Assembly: GCA_024734495.1 (NCBI GenBank)
Contig: JALMQS010000187.1
Location: 17,360,455 to 17,424,454 of the forward strand
Source of the DNA: Forficula auricularia
Lineage: Eukaryota; Arthropoda; Insecta; Dermaptera; Forficulidae
DNA: 64,000 nucleotides
Direction: 5' to 3'
The first letter of the stretch is position 1; the number at the start of each line of letters is the position of its first letter. The position numbers were made by a program, and so were the translations under genes. The notes below the pieces were generated by a model, which saw nothing but the letters and a program-made list of their open reading frames with translations, ran no database searches and had not been told where the DNA came from. Shown piece by piece: positions 10,991 to 20,960 of the stretch.

Positions 10991-11162
10991 AAAAAACTAA
11001 AAAAACACGCTTCTAAAAATGTACAAAATAATGTAATACTTAATCAAAAAGTGCGAGGCTCAGAAATATGTAGTTTTAATTAATTTCGACTAAGTACCCT
11101 ACACTTTTTAATTAAGTATTATATAATTTTGTACTATTTAGAAGCGTGTTTTTTCGTTTTTT
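10991..11162. repeat. Inverted-repeat element with about 62-bp arms
   Basis: AACACGCTTCTAAAAATGTA (left, 10991-11053) pairs with the reverse arm at 11102-11162 (TTTAGAAGCGTGTTTTTTCG). About 48 bases of loop lie between. No target duplication was resolved. Confidence 0.7.
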
Positions 11163-11169
11163 ACTTCAG

Positions 11170-12125
11170 CATACAATCAGAATAGTTTCAAGCCGTTTTG
11201 GAGATATTTCGAAAAAAAGAAGGAGAAAAAATACTTTTTTCATGCACGATTACAATACTTGACCATACCCTGTATGGTAAAGTAAAAATTCGAGCAAAAC
11301 CATGGCATTTCGCTCTACAAAAAAGCTCTAATAAGTGAACATCGAAAAAATTACACTTTCGAGATAATTATTGTTTTGTCAAAATGTCTATTAGTTAGTC
11401 TGTTGGTTAGTTAGTCTGTCTGTTAGTTTGACTGTCTGTTACTTAGTCTGTCTGTTAGTTACTTAGTTAGTTAGTCTGTGCGTTACCAAATTTTTGTGGA
11501 CGAGCTAGCTCAAAAACTAGTGTGAATATCGAAACCAAATTTCACACGTAGTTTTGGTCAATTGAGATTAAGAGCTGATTAGATTTTGGAGCATATCGAC
11601 CCAAAATTAAGGTGGGTGGAGGGGGGGTTAAAAATTAAAAATCTAGGCTATTTGAGCAAACTCAACCAAATTTCGTATATATAATCATGGGACCCCGGAA
11701 GTCTAAAAATGAAAAAACCAACCTCCCAAAATGGGGGGTGGGGGTGTAGGCTCAAAAAATGAAAATCTAGGCCCTTGTACCAAACTCCATCAAATTTTGT
11801 ATAAATTATTAAAGGAAAGGGCGTGTAGTTTCATAGTGAATGAAATAAAACTCAGTCTATTTGAGTTTTATTTCATTCGCTGTGAAACTACACACCCTTT
11901 ACTTTATTAATTAATATCATGTTTCACCTAAAACCTACACCACTTTCTCTAAGTAAAATTTTGTATACATAATCAGTGGGACCCCAGAAGTCTAAAAATT
12001 GAAAAACTAACCCCCTCCCCTAAATGAATATAAATAATTTTATTAAATATTAAATATAAGTGAGGAGCCAGGTTGTATGGTAAAGTCAAGTGATGGCCAC
12101 ATCAGAACACGTGAGCTTATTTAAA
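11170..12125 (+). mobile_element. HLC repeat, copy 2, with inverted 5' end and a nested hairpin insert
   Basis: The first ~115 bases are the family's left end in reverse orientation. ACTTTACCAT appears as ATGGTAAAGT at 11276-11285, after GACCATACCCTGT. From about 11288 the family continues forward in its normal order. A palindromic insertion (about 11797-11956) sits in the tandem-unit region. The right terminus is ATGGTAAAGTCAAGTGATGG near 12080-12100. Confidence 0.7.
11811..11905. repeat. Palindromic insert (family D-related) in HLC copy 2
   Basis: GGGCGTGTAGTTTCATAGTG and its downstream partner (CGCTGTGAAACTACACACCC in plus-strand reading) form ~42-bp arms around a short spacer. It is followed by TATCATGTTTCACCTAAAAC, as in the element at 8815. 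Confidence 0.75.
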
Positions 12126-12137
12126 ATATAATTTATT

Positions 12138-12585
12138 TTAATTAACAGGAATAGCAGGGAATTGGACAAAATAAAAAACAGAGTTTTTATTGAATGGGCC
12201 AGACGTTTCGTCGATTAATTTCGACTTCCTCAGTGGCTCATTCTATCACTCTTTGTCAAAAGACAATTCCACTACGCGACGAAACATCCTTTAATCCTTT
12301 TATTTAAACTACAATACATTGTTGGATCATGCCCCAATTGCTCAAGAATCTTGAACTTTTACACTACTTAAACAATCTGAGCAATTGGGGCATGATCCAA
12401 CAATGTATTGTAGTTTAAATAAAAAGGATTAAAGGATGTTTCGTCGCGTAGTGGAATTGTCTTTTGACAAAGAGTGATAGAATGAGCCACTGAGGAAGTC
12501 GAAATTAATCGACGAAACGTCCGGCCCATTCAATAAAAACTCTGTTTTTTATTTTGTCCAATTCCCTGCTATTCCTGTTAATTAA
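12138..12585. repeat. 448-bp near-perfect hairpin carrying hammerhead-like motifs
   Basis: The left arm 12138-12344 (TTAATTAACAGGAATAGCAG...) and right arm 12378-12585 (...CTGCTATTCCTGTTAATTAA) are almost exact reverse complements, with a 33-base loop. Each arm contains CTGAGGAAGTCG, a spacer, then CGACGAAACG (12488-12522 on the plus strand). That resembles the conserved hammerhead core with stem II. The near identity of the arms implies a recent inverted duplication. Confidence 0.88.
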
Positions 12586-12647
12586 TGCTTATTATGGATA
12601 CGAGTGATTTACCGTTATAATTTTTTTTTTTACTTTTTAGCCTTAAT

Positions 12648-12798
12648 TATTTTTATAGAGAAAAGTTTGCGAAATTTAACAGAATGAAATGTACATATTT
12701 ATTTTTATTATTTTAAATAATTTCATTGAAATTATATAGGTAAACAATTATTTTTATAGAGAAATGTTTGCGGAATTTAACAGAACAAAAGTCACATC
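12648..12798 (+). repeat. Partial tandem duplication, about 101-bp spacing
   Basis: ATTTTTATAGAGAAAAGTTT (12649 on) recurs with small changes at 12750 on. Both are followed by GCG(A/G)AATTTAACAGAA. Confidence 0.6.
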
Positions 12799-12820
12799 GA
12801 TACATAGATAAATACATCAT

Positions 12821-13075
12821 ACATACATACATACAGGAATCGGATTAGCCGAGAGCTTAAAGACACTAGCCCTCTAAGCAGGAGTCCCGGGTTCGAGTCC
12901 GAGTCCCTGCATTGATATTTGACCGGCTATAATCCGATTCCTAGTCACCAATCCGTCTGGCAAGCGTGGTGACTTAATGCCAACCCCTTCCATTTGATGG
13001 AAGAGGCCTATATTCAGCAGTGGATTGTCGATATCGACAGGCTGATGATGATGATGATGACATACATACATACAG
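12821..13075 (+). mobile_element. Full-length tRNA-derived SINE with 16-bp target-site duplication
   Basis: The flanks ACATACATACATACAG at 12821-12836 and 13060-13075 are identical. The body starts GGAATCGGATTAGCCGAGAG, giving box A. Box B GGGTTCGAGTCC lies at 12889-12900. The 3' part has GAGGCCTATATTCAGCAGTGG-type sequence (12999-13022), typical of many insect SINEs, and a (GAT)n tail. GGAATCGGATT near the start pairs with AATCCGATTCC at 12930-12940. The repetitive flank means the duplication could be partly coincidental. Confidence 0.88.
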
Positions 13076-13404
13076 GTGAAGCTAATATTAAGCGTGTAAA
13101 AATAAGATAATAAATCATCCGAAATTCTTTTTTTAAGGCAATTTCTGTTAAATATTTTACGCAGTGTAAATGGGGGTAGACCAGTGAATATTTATTATTT
13201 TTATTATTCATAATATTTTCATTGAATATTATTAATTAGCAAGAAGAGAGTCTGAAATCACTTTTCAGAAAATAAATTATCAATCCTTTCTTTGATCTAG
13301 TTCGAATAAGTAATCTATTTCAATACACATTCATTAGACGACAACAATTAAACACAATTAACACATTAAAAATTGGGACAAAAAAAAAAACTAATAAAAA
13401 ATAA
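13076..13404. other. Unassigned A+T-rich DNA
   Basis: No gene or clear repeat. Confidence 0.4.
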
Positions 13405-14482
13405 ATATTGACACGTTCTGATGTGGCCATCCACTTAACTTTACCATATACTTCTGGTTGAGTTTGGTACATATTCGAATTTGAGATTTCTGTATGTAAG
13501 GATAAAACAGAGAAATAATATTCTATTCTAGTTTAAAAAAACAGGATTGCCTTATTCTATATATGGGATTTCTGTTTTATATTAATGAAATTGTTAATAT
13601 AAAAAGAAAAGAAAGAAAAATTGTGTTTTTTTGTGAATGTGCCAAATATTTTTTGAAAATTGTATTCTGATGGCCTTCAATGGTAACAAAGGTAATAAGA
13701 AAATTTAGACGAATGTGTGACATGACTATTTGAAGCCCTGAAGAAGTCGGCAAATTGGACGAAACGTTGGTGGATAAATAAAAAAGTCACACATAAAAAC
13801 TTGTCCTTATTTTCCTAATATAAACTTTCAAATTAATTAAATAAATAATTTATAATAATTTACTAAAGAACCCTCTCGTCCCTCTGAATTTCGGACTGAT
13901 TAGCAATTTATCATATCTTCTTATAAATGAGAATACCTGCTATATAAGGTAAATATAAGCTTTCTTCGATTTTTGTTTAGAAATTTTATTATTTGAAATT
14001 ATTTTTGAACCCCCCCCCCCCCCCTCCCTTTTTTTTATTATAGATCTCTTTTATAGTAAATTTCATTTTTCTTGACTTTTTTACTTTTAAAATTTTATAA
14101 TTTTAATTTTTTAACTCTCCTTAATTTTAGTTTGATTTCAATCAAAATCTAATCAGCTCTTAATCTCAATATAAAGAATCTACATATGAAATTTTGTTTT
14201 GTTATTCACACTAGTTTTTGAGCTAGAGCGTAGACAAAATTTGATAACGTACCTGCGTACTAACAGACATTTTGACAAAACAATTAATATCTCGAAAAAT
14301 ATAATTTTTTTGCTGTTCACACATTAGGGCTGTTTTGTAGAGCAAACAGCCATGGTTTCGCTCAATTTTTTTTTTATCAAAATAATTTCAGTCGTTTTTT
14401 AGATATTTCGAAAAAACGAATCGAAATGAACAATTTTTTCATGCCCGATCATAATAGTTGACCATACTCTGTATGGTAAAGT
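13405..14482 (-). mobile_element. HLC repeat, copy 3 (reverse), interrupted
   Basis: The reversed right terminus is at 13411-13447 (ACACGTTCTGATGTGGCCAT, then ACTTTACCAT). The reversed left terminus ends at 14482 (CTCTGTATGGTAAAGT). The family core is at 14140-14290 (AAAATCTAATCAGCTCTTAA and GACATTTTGACAAAACAATT). About 13470-13985 does not belong to the family and includes the hammerhead-like motif at 13738. Confidence 0.7.
13700..13800 (+). other. Hammerhead-like hairpin
   Basis: CTGAAGA (13738-13744), one A, then GTC...GAC enclosing GGCAAATTG, then GAAACG (13761-13766). The flanks ATGTGTGAC (13714-13722) and GTCACACAT (13786-13794) pair perfectly. A proper stem III with its NUH cleavage triplet could not be identified, so catalytic activity is doubtful. 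Confidence 0.35.
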
Positions 14483-14654
14483 AATATATATATTACATCG
14501 AGATAATGGTCGCATTTCAACTACCATTAGAAACAGTGTCTTCACATTTTATATAGTACATAGGTACTTACTACAAATAAAAAATTTCCTTTGTTATATT
14601 CCTTGGTTTTTTCTTTTCCTCTTGTATTCTTTGACTCCAATTAATACTTGGTAA

Positions 14655-15445
14655 AGGAAAATTGAAATAACAAACTATAGTTAGAATTTCCACTATCTTT
14701 CGCTGATATTTCCTCTTTTTGTAAAGAAGAAATAACTTTTGTATTTTTCATCTTATTACAATAATTGTCGAATTCATTCAATTGAGAAATGGTAATTAGA
14801 ATATCTTCAAAAGAGTCGATATTATTAATTTTATTTTAAGTTAAATTTTCACCATTTTTGTCAATATTTTCTCTCACATGTCAGATAATTTGCTTGTTTT
14901 TTCATTAGTTAATGATAAAAATAATTGTGATTCATTTAATGTACCGGTTTTATTTTCACTCAAATTATTATTTATTATATCTTGAGTGTTTGAATTAACA
15001 TTTTCTTTCTCTTCTGAAGAATTGCTTTCCTTCTGAGTTTCTAAAGCGTGAATTATCAATTTGCGAGGGATATGCTTTTTCAGTACTTCTCTCTTCCAAT
15101 GGTATCGGATTATTTGGAGTACACAGCGATATTATACTCTCTTCACATGGCGGGGTTTCTTTTTTTCTTCATCGCTGAAATCTCTCCCTTCATTTATATT
15201 TGGAGAATCATTTTCATCCTCGCTAGAATCATTTTTTGAAGCAGAACTTGAAGAATCATCTTGGTTAAACAATTGATTCATATTATATATATCGTTTGAT
15301 GTACTCGGTTCATTAATAAAATTATCAATTATTTGAAATTTTGATATATTATTATTTTAAATAAATTGAACAAGGTGTATTAGTCACCATTTGTGGAGAT
15401 TGAGTAGATTAATTTTGCTGACTTAGACTTTCTTTTTCGTTATCT
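14655..15445 (-). pseudogene. Decayed acidic, Ser/Asn/Glu-rich coding exon
   Basis: Three overlapping minus-strand frames together give a low-complexity acidic protein. A first frame has FINEPSTSNDIYNMNQLFNQ, then DDSSSSASKNDSSEDENDS. A second has PPCEESIISLCTPNNPIPLE. A third has ALETQKESNSSEEKENVNSN and ends at 14874, and fragments such as FEDILITISQLNEFDNY lie below it. At least two frameshifts and several stops break it. The upstream edge near 15445 has an acceptor-like TATTTCTAG. No family was recognised. It could be a dead host exon or the disordered part of a transposon protein. Confidence 0.4.
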
Positions 15446-15699
15446 AGAAATATTAATAAGAAACATAAAGTGATGCGGCCATCCACGTGACATTCTCAAA
15501 CCATCTATCCCTAATCCTACACATTTATAGATATAGATATTTTTTTTATTTTCTGTGGCGAATTTCTGCACAGGCGGGGGTTTCATAAATCAAGGAGGCT
15601 TCAAGATTCAGCTCTCAAAATAAAAAAAAATATGCTAGAGACTCTATTATGTAATTTAAGAAAATCTCTCTTAAATAAATAATATACTGCATTATAATA

Positions 15700-16045
15700 A
15701 ATTAAATAAAACATTTTCATTCATTAGTACTTTAGAGTGTAAAAATCAATTCTGTGACGTCCTCACTTAATCAGGGACCGAAACGTTCACAAAGTATTAA
15801 ATTATATTATACTAATTAAAATTGTATACCTATTCATTAGTTTAAATAGTATATATGACTGTGACTTGGTGATGAATGTTACTAAGACGAGAAACCGAAA
15901 TGTTAACAAAGCATGACATTTAATTAAGTTATAATATGTTAAATAAAACGATTTCATTCATTAGCACGTAAGAGTGTAAAAGCCTATTATGTGACTATTG
16001 AAGAAGGTTACTTTACCAGGAACCGAAACGATAAAAAAGAAAGAC
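15700..16045 (+). repeat. Three tandem units of about 120 bp with hammerhead-like cores
   Basis: ATTCATTAG starts near 15719, 15833 and 15956. Each is followed by a GTGTAA-type phrase or its remnant, TGTGAC, a hairpin, and (C)CGAAA(C/T)G with a poorly conserved tail. The third unit is best preserved: TTGAAGAAGGTTACTTTACC, then AGGAACCGAAACG, in which GGTT pairs with AACC. Tandem units with such motifs recall the repeated ends of Penelope-like elements and retrozymes, but no associated protein is present. Confidence 0.5.
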
Positions 16046-16145
16046 AATAGATTAATTTAATTTAAAGGTGATAAGTAAAAAGAGTATGACATACTATTCT
16101 AAGCCGATTAAGATTATCTCGGAAGATTAGCTAAGAATAGCTTGG

Positions 16146-16345
16146 TCTATAAGAGAGAGGTAGGGAGAGCAAAGAGGGATAAATGAGGAGGTAGATAGGG
16201 ACAGCGTGGTGTAGGGGGAAGATAGGGACAGTGACATGCTTAGGGGGAGATAGGGGCAGTGATATGTGTAGGAGAGATAGGGACAGTGGTTGTGTGCAGG
16301 GGCAGATAGTGAAAGGTATATAAGTAGGAGAGAAAGATGGTGATA
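16146..16345 (+). repeat. Purine-rich minisatellite
   Basis: Irregular repeats of a GATAGGGACAGTG-type unit. The A- and G-biased strand is the plus strand. It directly precedes the TATA box and the first exon-like unit of the next array. Confidence 0.75.
16317..16324 (+). promoter_or_regulatory. Candidate TATA box for the exon-like array
   Basis: TATATAAG lies about 100 bases upstream of the first splice-donor-like site at 16424. An initiation site near 16347 would give a first exon of about 75 bases. There is no experimental support; chance occurrence in A+T-rich DNA is possible. Confidence 0.3.
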
Positions 16346-18962
16346 GGGACAGTATGCGTGAGTGTCAGTGTGTTCCTGTGGGCTCAGAATTCCAGCTCCA
16401 GGCACGAGACGTTGGCTGTTAAGGTAAGATATCTATCTAATAATCTATTCTTATAATGAAATAACTAAGAAATACTCTAAATTTTTCATATTAATTTTCC
16501 CTAAATTTTCTATAAAAGATCAACTCAAATATAATTTTATTGCGAATATTTGTATAAAAAAAAAATACTTTAACTTAAATACTCTATTGTTTTAATAATA
16601 ATATTTTTTTCTTTTTTCAGGTAGGTGCACGTCCTACTAATATTAATATTTTGATTAAGTATTTGACTTTCTTATTTTCTGGAAATTCAAATACTTTATC
16701 TTTTTCATCCTGTATCCAACTTTACCTTTAATTTCCTACTGTTTCGTTTTCCCCTGTCGAATCAAATCAGGAGTTTATTTTTTATTTGTGCGTGAGTGTA
16801 AGTGTGTTCATCAGGGGCCAGCATCCCAGCTCCAGGCACGAGACGTTGGCTGTTAAGGTAAGATATATATTTAATGGTCTATTCTTATAATGAGATAACT
16901 AAGAAATACTATAAATTTTTCATATTAATTTTTTCAAAATTTTCTATAAAGATACCTAATATATTAAATATAATTTTATTGCGATAATTTGTATCGAAAA
17001 AAAATACTTTATATTCACTATATTATTTTACTAATAATATTTTTTCTTTTTTCAGGTAGGTGTTCGTCCTACTAATTTTAACATGTAGATGAAGTATTTG
17101 ATTTTCTTATTTTTTTTGGAAAATCAAATCCTTTATATTTGGGTAATGGGTAGGTGTGTACTTCTTTGTTCTTATAGATAAATATGTACAGACCAACTTC
17201 AGGGGCAGGTGTCCCTGCCCTAGTGAATTTATGATTCTTTTATTAAGAGAATCATGTTCTATCCCTAATCTTAACCAACTTAAATCCGTGTCTTCACAAA
17301 TTCTTATTCTTTCGAAATGTTTGCCGAGTATATTTTTACTTGTTCGCGAGTGTAAGTAAGTGTGATTCGTTCCTGTGGGGCCTGAGTATTCGAGGTCCAT
17401 ACAGGAGACTTTGGCTGTAAAGGTAAGATATTTTTATAATACTCTATTCTTATAATTATATAAGTAAGAAATAATCTAAATTATTCAAGTACTTTTTCTA
17501 TTTTCAAAAAAAAGATCAATTAAAATAAATAATTTATTGAATATAATTTTATTGCGAATAATTATATAGAAAAAATACTTTAATTTCACTATATTATTTT
17601 ACTAATATTTTTTTATCTTTTTTCAGGTAGGTGTTCGTTCTACTAATTCTAACATGTCGATGAAGTATTTGATTTTCTTAGTTTTTTGGGAAATCAAATC
17701 TTTTATCTTTAGGTAATTGGTAGGTGTGTACTTCTTTGTTCTTATAGATAAACATGTACAGACCTACTTCAGGGGCTGGCGTCCCTGCCCACGTGAGCTC
17801 ATGATTCTTTTATCAAGAGAATCATGTCCTATCCCTAATCCTAACCAACTTCAATTAGTGCCTTCACAAATCCTTATTCCTTCGAAATGTTTCGCGAGTA
17901 TATTTTTACTTGTTCGCGAGTGTAAGTAATTGTGATCCGTTCCTGTGGATCCAGAGTATTCGAGGTCCAGAAACGAGACTTTGGCTATAAAGGTAAGATA
18001 TCTTTATAATACTCTATCCTTATAATTATATAAGAAAGAAATACTCTAAATTTTTCAAGTACTTTATTCTCAATTTTCAAAAAAAAAAAAAAAAAAATGA
18101 TCAAATAAAATAAATAATTTATTAAATATAATTTTATTGCTAATATTTATAAAGAAAAAAATACTTTAATTTCACTATATTTCACTATATTAATTTCGTA
18201 TGTAAGATTTTAATCAAAAACGTTTTTTTATTCATGATCATTCTTTTAATTGAGAGTCGGATAGCCAAGAGAACTAGAGCTACCGCTATTATATCGTGTC
18301 TTGGGGACGATGTTGGTGCAGGGGAGGCCCAAGTTTAGGCCTTCCTTGCTGCAGAATAAAAATTATAATATAATAATATATTTTTTCTTTTTTCTGGTAG
18401 GTGTTCGTCCTACTAATTTTAACATGTAGATGAAGTATTTGATTTTCTTAGTTTTTTTGGAAAATCAAATCCTTTATCTGTGGGTAATGGGTAGGTGTGT
18501 ACTTCTTTGTTCTTATAGATAAAGATATACAGACATATTCAGGTGCTGGCGTCCCTGTCCACGTGATCTCATTATTCTTTTATCAAGAGACTCATTTCTT
18601 ATCCCTTATCCTAACCAAATTCAAATCCTTATTCCTTCCAAATGTTTCGCGAGTATATTTTTTACTTGTTCGCGAGTCTAAGTAAGTGTGATTTGTTCCT
18701 GTGGGGCCACAATATTTGAGGTCCAGACACGAGACTTTGGCTGTAACGGTAAGATATCTTTATAATACCTACCCTATTCTTATAATGAAATAAATAAGAA
18801 ATACTCTAAATTTTTCAAGTTTTTTTAGATTTTTTCAAAAATATAAACATAATTTGATTACAAATATTTATATAAAAAATAACTTTAAATTCATTATTTT
18901 ATTTTACTAATATCATTTTTTTCTTTTTTTAGGTAGGTACTCGTCCTTCTAATTCTAACATT
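16345..18962 (+). ncRNA. Candidate spliced non-coding transcript built from tandem exon-intron units
   Basis: Five diverged units repeat the same layout. A conserved segment ending GACTTTGGCTGTAAAG or a close variant is followed by GTAAGATAT. About 180-215 bases of A+T-rich sequence then end in a T-rich tract plus CAG, followed by GTAGGTG(T)TCGTCCTACTAA. Predicted introns are 16424-16620, 16858-17055, 17423-17636, 17993-about 18396 (holding a 165-bp SINE, acceptor mutated to CTG) and 18749-18932. Exon-like intervals are about 240-370 bases. A ~68-codon frame is shared by copies at 17156 and 17717 but is frameshifted in the copy at 18497, so protein coding is unlikely. What the transcript would do, and whether it is made, is unknown. 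Confidence 0.45.
18199..18364 (+). mobile_element. tRNA-SINE-like insert in the fourth exon-unit intron
   Basis: From TATGTAAGATTTTAATCAAA to GCAGAATAAAAATT the insert matches 29874-30040 almost base for base (one indel and one substitution seen). A tRNA-like head (GAGAGTCGGATAGCCAAGAG) supplies box A; box B is weak. Its insertion explains the longer spacing of this unit. Confidence 0.75.
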
Positions 18963-20230
18963 TAAATTAAATTATTAAGTAGAAATAAATAAACAAATTA
19001 AAATAAAAAATTAACTATATGGAATTTTGTAATCTTTTCCTTTTTCTCTACTTAATTTGAGATATTGGTTTGAAACTATATCGCCTGTATATTTTCAGTT
19101 GAATAATTTTATTTCACACGGATAGATAATACAATTTAAATTTTGTTTAAAAAAATAATATTCATAAGTAAATAATAAATAATTCACTTTGAAAAATAAT
19201 CCCTTCTATTTAAATATTCTCCTCTAAACTTTAATCTAAATATTTTCTGTTTCTGATCTAATGCATAAGTCTATATAGAACTTTCTCTCATCTTACTCAG
19301 ATCTACAAATTTTTTATATTTGTTTCTTAAATACAAATATTTGATAAAATTTTTTTACAAAATGTCGAATGTTTAAGACTTTGATTCGAAACAAATTGCA
19401 GTATTGGGGACATTGTACTGGTATATGTTTCGGAAAAGGTCTTTTAACAATGACTTATCTCAAGTGTAGACGTATTTTGCTACAAATACAATGTCTTCTA
19501 TTTGTATCAAAACACATCTAGCCTTGAAATTTTTATTCATTTCGTCTTTCAAATTTCAAATTGTATTTCTGACTGTTTTATACATTTGAAAATAAAGAAA
19601 ATATTTGGAATTTTATAATTAATACTCTATGAGAATGTTATGTAATTTGCGATCAAAATTATATTAATAATCTCCCTTTAATTATTATTTATTTATCTAT
19701 CCATGTGGGGGGTGGTGACAGCTGCCTACTCGTGGTGCTCCCTGTTCTCGCTAAACAGCTGTCTATGTCTCTGTATAAATTAACTATCGAGACATAATCA
19801 TATATAATAATCTACACATTCACATTAATGAGTATAATAAATTTCGAAAACTCAAATATACAAATCTAATTTCTCTTTTTTATGAATTTTACAAAAATAT
19901 AATAAAAAATTCTTGTTTAATTTTATTAATTAAAATTCATTCAAAATTTATGCAAATAATTGTATATTATATAAGAAATTTGAAATATTATTATTCAACT
20001 GAAAGTACAAGGAGGAAACTTTTCGACGTCATTGTCTCTAAGAATTAGTAGTATAGTAATTTAACAAGTAATAAATACAATGGCTAAATGAATATTTTTT
20101 TCAAAATTAAATGCTTTTTGGAATAAAAATTCGCACAAATTATTATTAAAAATAATTTAGAGATTCCACATATGATTCCATTCTTGTATTACTCGGATTC
20201 CAATAATATTTAAAGTAAATAGAAATTTAA
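18963..20230. other. Unassigned A+T-rich DNA
   Basis: No coding exon or RNA gene was recognised. A more GC-rich patch (19705-19775) contains inverted CAGCTG motifs. Confidence 0.4.
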
Positions 20231-20234
20231 AAAT

Positions 20235-20340
20235 TTAATAGCCAATTCTGCCGCCGGTCCAGACAACATCCCATCCACTGTAATTAAAAATTGTGCTCTT
20301 AAACTGGCTCATATTCTCTCAAAAATTTTCATACACTATT
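20235..20340 (+). pseudogene. Non-LTR reverse transcriptase fragment
   Basis: Translation reads NSAAGPDNIPSTVIKNCALK followed by LAHILSKIFIHYS. This is the conserved 'GPDxIPxxVxKxCAxxLAxxLSxIFxxS' region at the start of the reverse-transcriptase domain of jockey/CR1-type LINEs. Only about 33 codons remain. They end at the poly-C of the adjoining reverse HLC copy, which truncates it. Confidence 0.75.
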
Positions 20341-20960
20341 CCCCCCCCCCCCCCCCCATTTAGGGCTGTTAGTTTTTGCACTTTTAGTCTTATGGGGGCC
20401 CACTGATTATGTATACGAAATTTGGTTCTGTTCGCTAAAATCCGTAGATTTTTATTTTTTGACCCCCCTAATTTTGGCTCCGAAAAAAAAATATTTTCGT
20501 TATTATTGGTTCATTTTATAGTATATTTCATTTTTCTTGTTTTTTTTAGTATGAACATATTATAATTTAAATTTTTAACCCCTCCTTTAATTTTGTGTAT
20601 ATATGCGCCAAAAATCTTATCAGCTCTTAATCTCAATGCCCCAAAACTACATGTGAAATCTGGCTTTACTATTCACATATAGTTTTTGAGCTAGCTCGTC
20701 CACAAAAATTTGGTAACTCACAGACTAACATACTAACAGACTAACAGACATTTTGACAATACAATTATTATCTCGAAAAATATAATTTTTTCGATGTTCA
20801 TTTATTAGGGATTTTTTTGTAGACCGAAATTCTATGGTTTCGCCCAATTTTTTAATCAAAATAGTTCTACCCGTTTTTGAGATATTTCGAAAAAAAGAAC
20901 CAAAAAAAAACAACACTTTTTTCATGCACGATTACAAGACCATACCCTGTATGGTAAAGT
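20341..20960 (-). mobile_element. HLC repeat, copy 4 (reverse)
   Basis: Begins with a poly-C tract and one tandem unit (CCCACTGATTATGTATACGA). It passes the core (TCAGCTCTTAATCTCAATGC and GAGCTAGCTCGTCCACAAAA) and the ACTAACAGACTAACAGACAT run, and ends in the reversed left terminus CATACCCTGTATGGTAAAGT at 20960. The right terminus is absent. Confidence 0.75.

Noticed and set aside
17107..17929. Frames of 67-97 codons in the exon-like array as a secreted peptide gene family
   Set aside because: The third copy is frameshifted by small indels and there is no signal peptide or bias towards silent changes, so a protein role is not supported.
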